64,000 nt of DNA, from positions 26,416 to 90,415 of the forward strand of contig JAEWGM010000009.1 of assembly GCA_023388315.1 (NCBI GenBank). The letters run 5' to 3'. A program made the position numbers and the translations under genes. The stretch is from Bacteroidota bacterium. Its GTDB lineage: Bacteria > Bacteroidota > Bacteroidia > Bacteroidales > Dysgonomonadaceae. A model generated the notes under the pieces. That model was given only the letters and a program-made list of their open reading frames with translations. It searched no databases and was not told where the DNA came from. Shown in pieces: positions 61,989 through 64,000 of the stretch (position 1 is the first letter of the stretch; each line of letters begins with the position of its first letter).

Positions 61989-64000
61989 TTAAAAATCAAT
62001 ATTCAATCCAAAAATAAACGTTTTTACCTGCGGATAGGTTCCCCAGTCTATTCCCTGAACGGTGGCGCTGCCGCCGTACTGGTTCACTTCGGGGTCGAAG
62101 CCCTTGTAATTGGTTAACGTGAACAAGTTCTGCGCCGTGAAATAGGGCTGTAGCCTTGTAATGTTCCATCTTTTCAACACACCCAGTTGAATGTCGTAAG
62201 ACAAAGTCAACGATTTCAAGCGGATGTAGCTTCCGTTTTCGATAAAACGTGTGGAGGCGCGCAGGTTATCCGTGCCGGTGGTGGCTCGGGGAATATCGGT
62301 TATTTGTCCGGGTATTCTCCAACGACGAATTACTTCTGTGGATTGATTTTGTCCGTTGTACATTCCTTCGGTTTCGTACCGCGACGCGTTATAAATGTCG
62401 TTTCCGTATGACCCTTGGAAGAAAACATTCAAGTTGAACCCTTTGTACGACAGGTTGTTGGTCATTCCAAAAGTGAAATCGGGATTGGGATTGCCAATGT
62501 ACGTTTTATCGCTTGTGGTTATTCTTCCGTTTCCGTCCAAGTCTTTAAAAATGAGGTCACCGGTTTCGGGGTCAACTCCTTCCGAAATATATCCCCAAAA
62601 CATTCCCAACGGCATTCCTTCGGTCATTCTCACTACGTTTTCGCTGGTTGCTTCCGATGTGTTCGCGAAATAATAGATCTTCTGCAACGACAGTTTTGTT
62701 ACTTTATTTCTGTTGAACGACATATTAAAATCGGTAGTCCAAACGAGGTCTTTGTTTTCGATGTTTCTTGAATTAATGCCAAATTCAAACCCTTTGTTCT
62801 CCATCTCACCTTCGTTTCGGTAGATGTTAGAAAAATCCAGCCCGCCCGGTAGCGGCACGTTCATCAACAGGTTGGTGGTATATTTGTAATAGGCATCGGC
62901 ATTGAAAGTCAATCGGTTGTTAAATGCCGTAAGGTCTATACCAATGTTGGTTTGCGTGGTTGTTTCCCACGTTAAATCGCGGTTTCTCATATTGGCGGGT
63001 GTGATGTTTACCACCGCCCGGTCGTTTCCGGTTTCCCACCACGGAATACGCTGAATGTTATACATTTGAAGGTAAGCATAGTCACTAATTCCCGATTGGT
63101 TGCCGGTTTTTCCCCAGCCGCCTCGCAATTTCAAGTCATCCAGCCAGCTTACATCGCTCATAAAATCTTCGGAGGAGATTCTCCAAGCGGCAGACACCGA
63201 TGGAAAATAACCGAATCGTTTTTCCGGCGATAGTTTGGAAGAACCATCGGCTCTGAAGTTGGCGGTCAATAAATATTTGCTTTGATAGTTGTACGAAACG
63301 CGCGCCAAATACGACATCAATGCCCAGTCTGAAGCGGTGGTGCCTGTTCCCCAAGGGTCAATTCTGTTGGCAGCGTTCAATGTTTTCGGGGTTTCATCCG
63401 TTCTGTAATGGCTGGCATTCATATACGCGTTAGTCCAATGCGAAGTGGTGTAAGATGTTCCTCCCATTAAATCGATTTGATGGCCGTTAGTTGACAAACC
63501 ATATGTCAATATATTATCGAAAGTAAGAATGGTGCTCAAAGAGCGGTTGTCGGAAGCTGTTCCTCCTTCGGTTCGGCCATAACTTGTTTTCACCGGATCG
63601 AGAAAAGAGGTTGAATGATAATACACCCTGTCCACCGAGTTGCTCGACCTGAATTTCAGGTTTTTCAACAAATCTACTTCCGCGGTAAACGAACCGAGCA
63701 GCCTGTTGCTATTGGAGCGATTGTCTTCTGTGCGTGACAAGTTTTCCACGGGATGAGTAATGTTTGCGCCATAGAAATCATTGTGATATTGTCTCGGGTT
63801 ATTGGCATCCCAAATGGGCGCGTAAGTGGGCGTATTGATTACCGATAATACCACCCCCGCGCGGTTGGCGCCGGTTCCCGAAATAATTCCGTTGTTTGAA
63901 TAGTCGGAATACGCTATGTTGGCGTTCACTTTCAGCCAGTCTCTTATTTGATTGTCGATATTGGCGCGAATGTTGTATCGCTTGTAGTAAGACACGTTCA
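61989..64000 (-). CDS. SusC-like TonB-dependent receptor, C-terminal part (cut by window end)
   Basis: The frame is open to the window edge, so the N-terminal signal, CarboxypepD_reg and plug domains lie beyond 64000. The visible ~670 residues are the beta-barrel (many aromatic strand pairs such as YLLTANFRADGSSKLSPEKRF and GYFPSVSAAWRIS), ending TFIFGLNIDF with the terminal Phe. It is the partner of the SusD gene 6 bases downstream. Identity as SusC comes from the barrel motifs; a GTG at 63995 is only the track start, not the real one. Confidence 0.9.
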   Translation of the reverse strand, partial: NVSYYKRYNIRANIDNQIRDWLKVNANIAYSDYSNNGIISGTGANRAGVVLSVINTPTYAPIWDANNPRQYHNDFYGANITHPVENLSRTEDNRSNSNRLLGSFTAEVDLLKNLKFRSSNSVDRVYYHSTSFLDPVKTSYGRTEGGTASDNRSLSTILTFDNILTYGLSTNGHQIDLMGGTSYTTSHWTNAYMNASHYRTDETPKTLNAANRIDPWGTGTTASDWALMSYLARVSYNYQSKYLLTANFRADGSSKLSPEKRFGYFPSVSAAWRISSEDFMSDVSWLDDLKLRGGWGKTGNQSGISDYAYLQMYNIQRIPWWETGNDRAVVNITPANMRNRDLTWETTTQTNIGIDLTAFNNRLTFNADAYYKYTTNLLMNVPLPGGLDFSNIYRNEGEMENKGFEFGINSRNIENKDLVWTTDFNMSFNRNKVTKLSLQKIYYFANTSEATSENVVRMTEGMPLGMFWGYISEGVDPETGDLIFKDLDGNGRITTSDKTYIGNPNPDFTFGMTNNLSYKGFNLNVFFQGSYGNDIYNASRYETEGMYNGQNQSTEVIRRWRIPGQITDIPRATTGTDNLRASTRFIENGSYIRLKSLTLSYDIQLGVLKRWNITRLQPYFTAQNLFTLTNYKGFDPEVNQYGGSATVQGIDWGTYPQVKTFIFGLNIDF

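Overview
The window is a Bacteroidota chromosome segment, most likely order Bacteroidales (a Dysgonomonadaceae- or Paludibacter-like organism; genus not determinable by eye). The evidence is four SusC genes (one cut by the window end), four SusD genes, lipoproteins with Bacteroidota-type lipoboxes, promoters of the TAnnTTTG type (sometimes with TTTG 19 bases upstream), few Shine-Dalgarno sequences, and core gene order such as sigma54 activator-lptE-TPR-secG and folP-cdaA. I saw no rRNA, tRNA, CRISPR array or transposase gene.

0.7-9.3 kb: the 5' part of thrS (minus strand, cut by the window start), a higBA-type toxin-antitoxin pair lying between two 106-bp direct copies of the rnhB 3' end, then a minus-strand rnhB / metallophosphoesterase / secreted endonuclease I operon, dnaA, an N-acetylmuramoyl-alanine amidase and a TlpA-type thioredoxin lipoprotein.

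9.4-27.2 kb: a core-gene block. It holds a 50-codon ORF, rpe, comEC, a DHH phosphoesterase, a DUF4827 lipoprotein, glmM, an acyltransferase, a sigma54-type activator, lptE, a TPR-like protein with a TTG start, secG, a small outer-membrane barrel, then (minus) dciA-like, recF, cdaA, folP, nadB, and (plus) a carboxypeptidase-regulatory-domain protein and rpsO.

27.2-31.7 kb: a candidate ~90-nt small RNA with its own promoter and terminator, followed by a six-gene pantothenate-to-CoA operon: DUF2520 Rossmann oxidoreductase (probable ketopantoate reductase), panB, panC, panD and separate coaB and coaC genes.

31.9-40.1 kb: a sialic-acid operon: FCD/GntR regulator, N-acetylneuraminate lyase, SusC, SusD and sialidase. 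A perfect GntR-type palindrome overlaps the promoter of the regulator, which suggests autoregulation. Sialidase releases sialic acid, SusC/D import it and the lyase starts catabolism.

40.4-64.0 kb (all minus strand): a composite polysaccharide-utilisation region. It holds a SusC/D pair, a GH3 beta-glucosidase, a GH16 beta-glucanase with a BACON domain, a PKD surface glycan-binding protein, SusD, an STN-SusC, a second lipoprotein, a GH30 glycosidase, SusD and a truncated SusC. The enzyme set fits a beta-1,3/1,6-glucan (laminarin-like) substrate. Intergenic gaps here carry palindromic, MITE-like repeats, including inverted copies on both sides of the PKD-SusD-SusC block. No dedicated regulator of these loci is present in the window.
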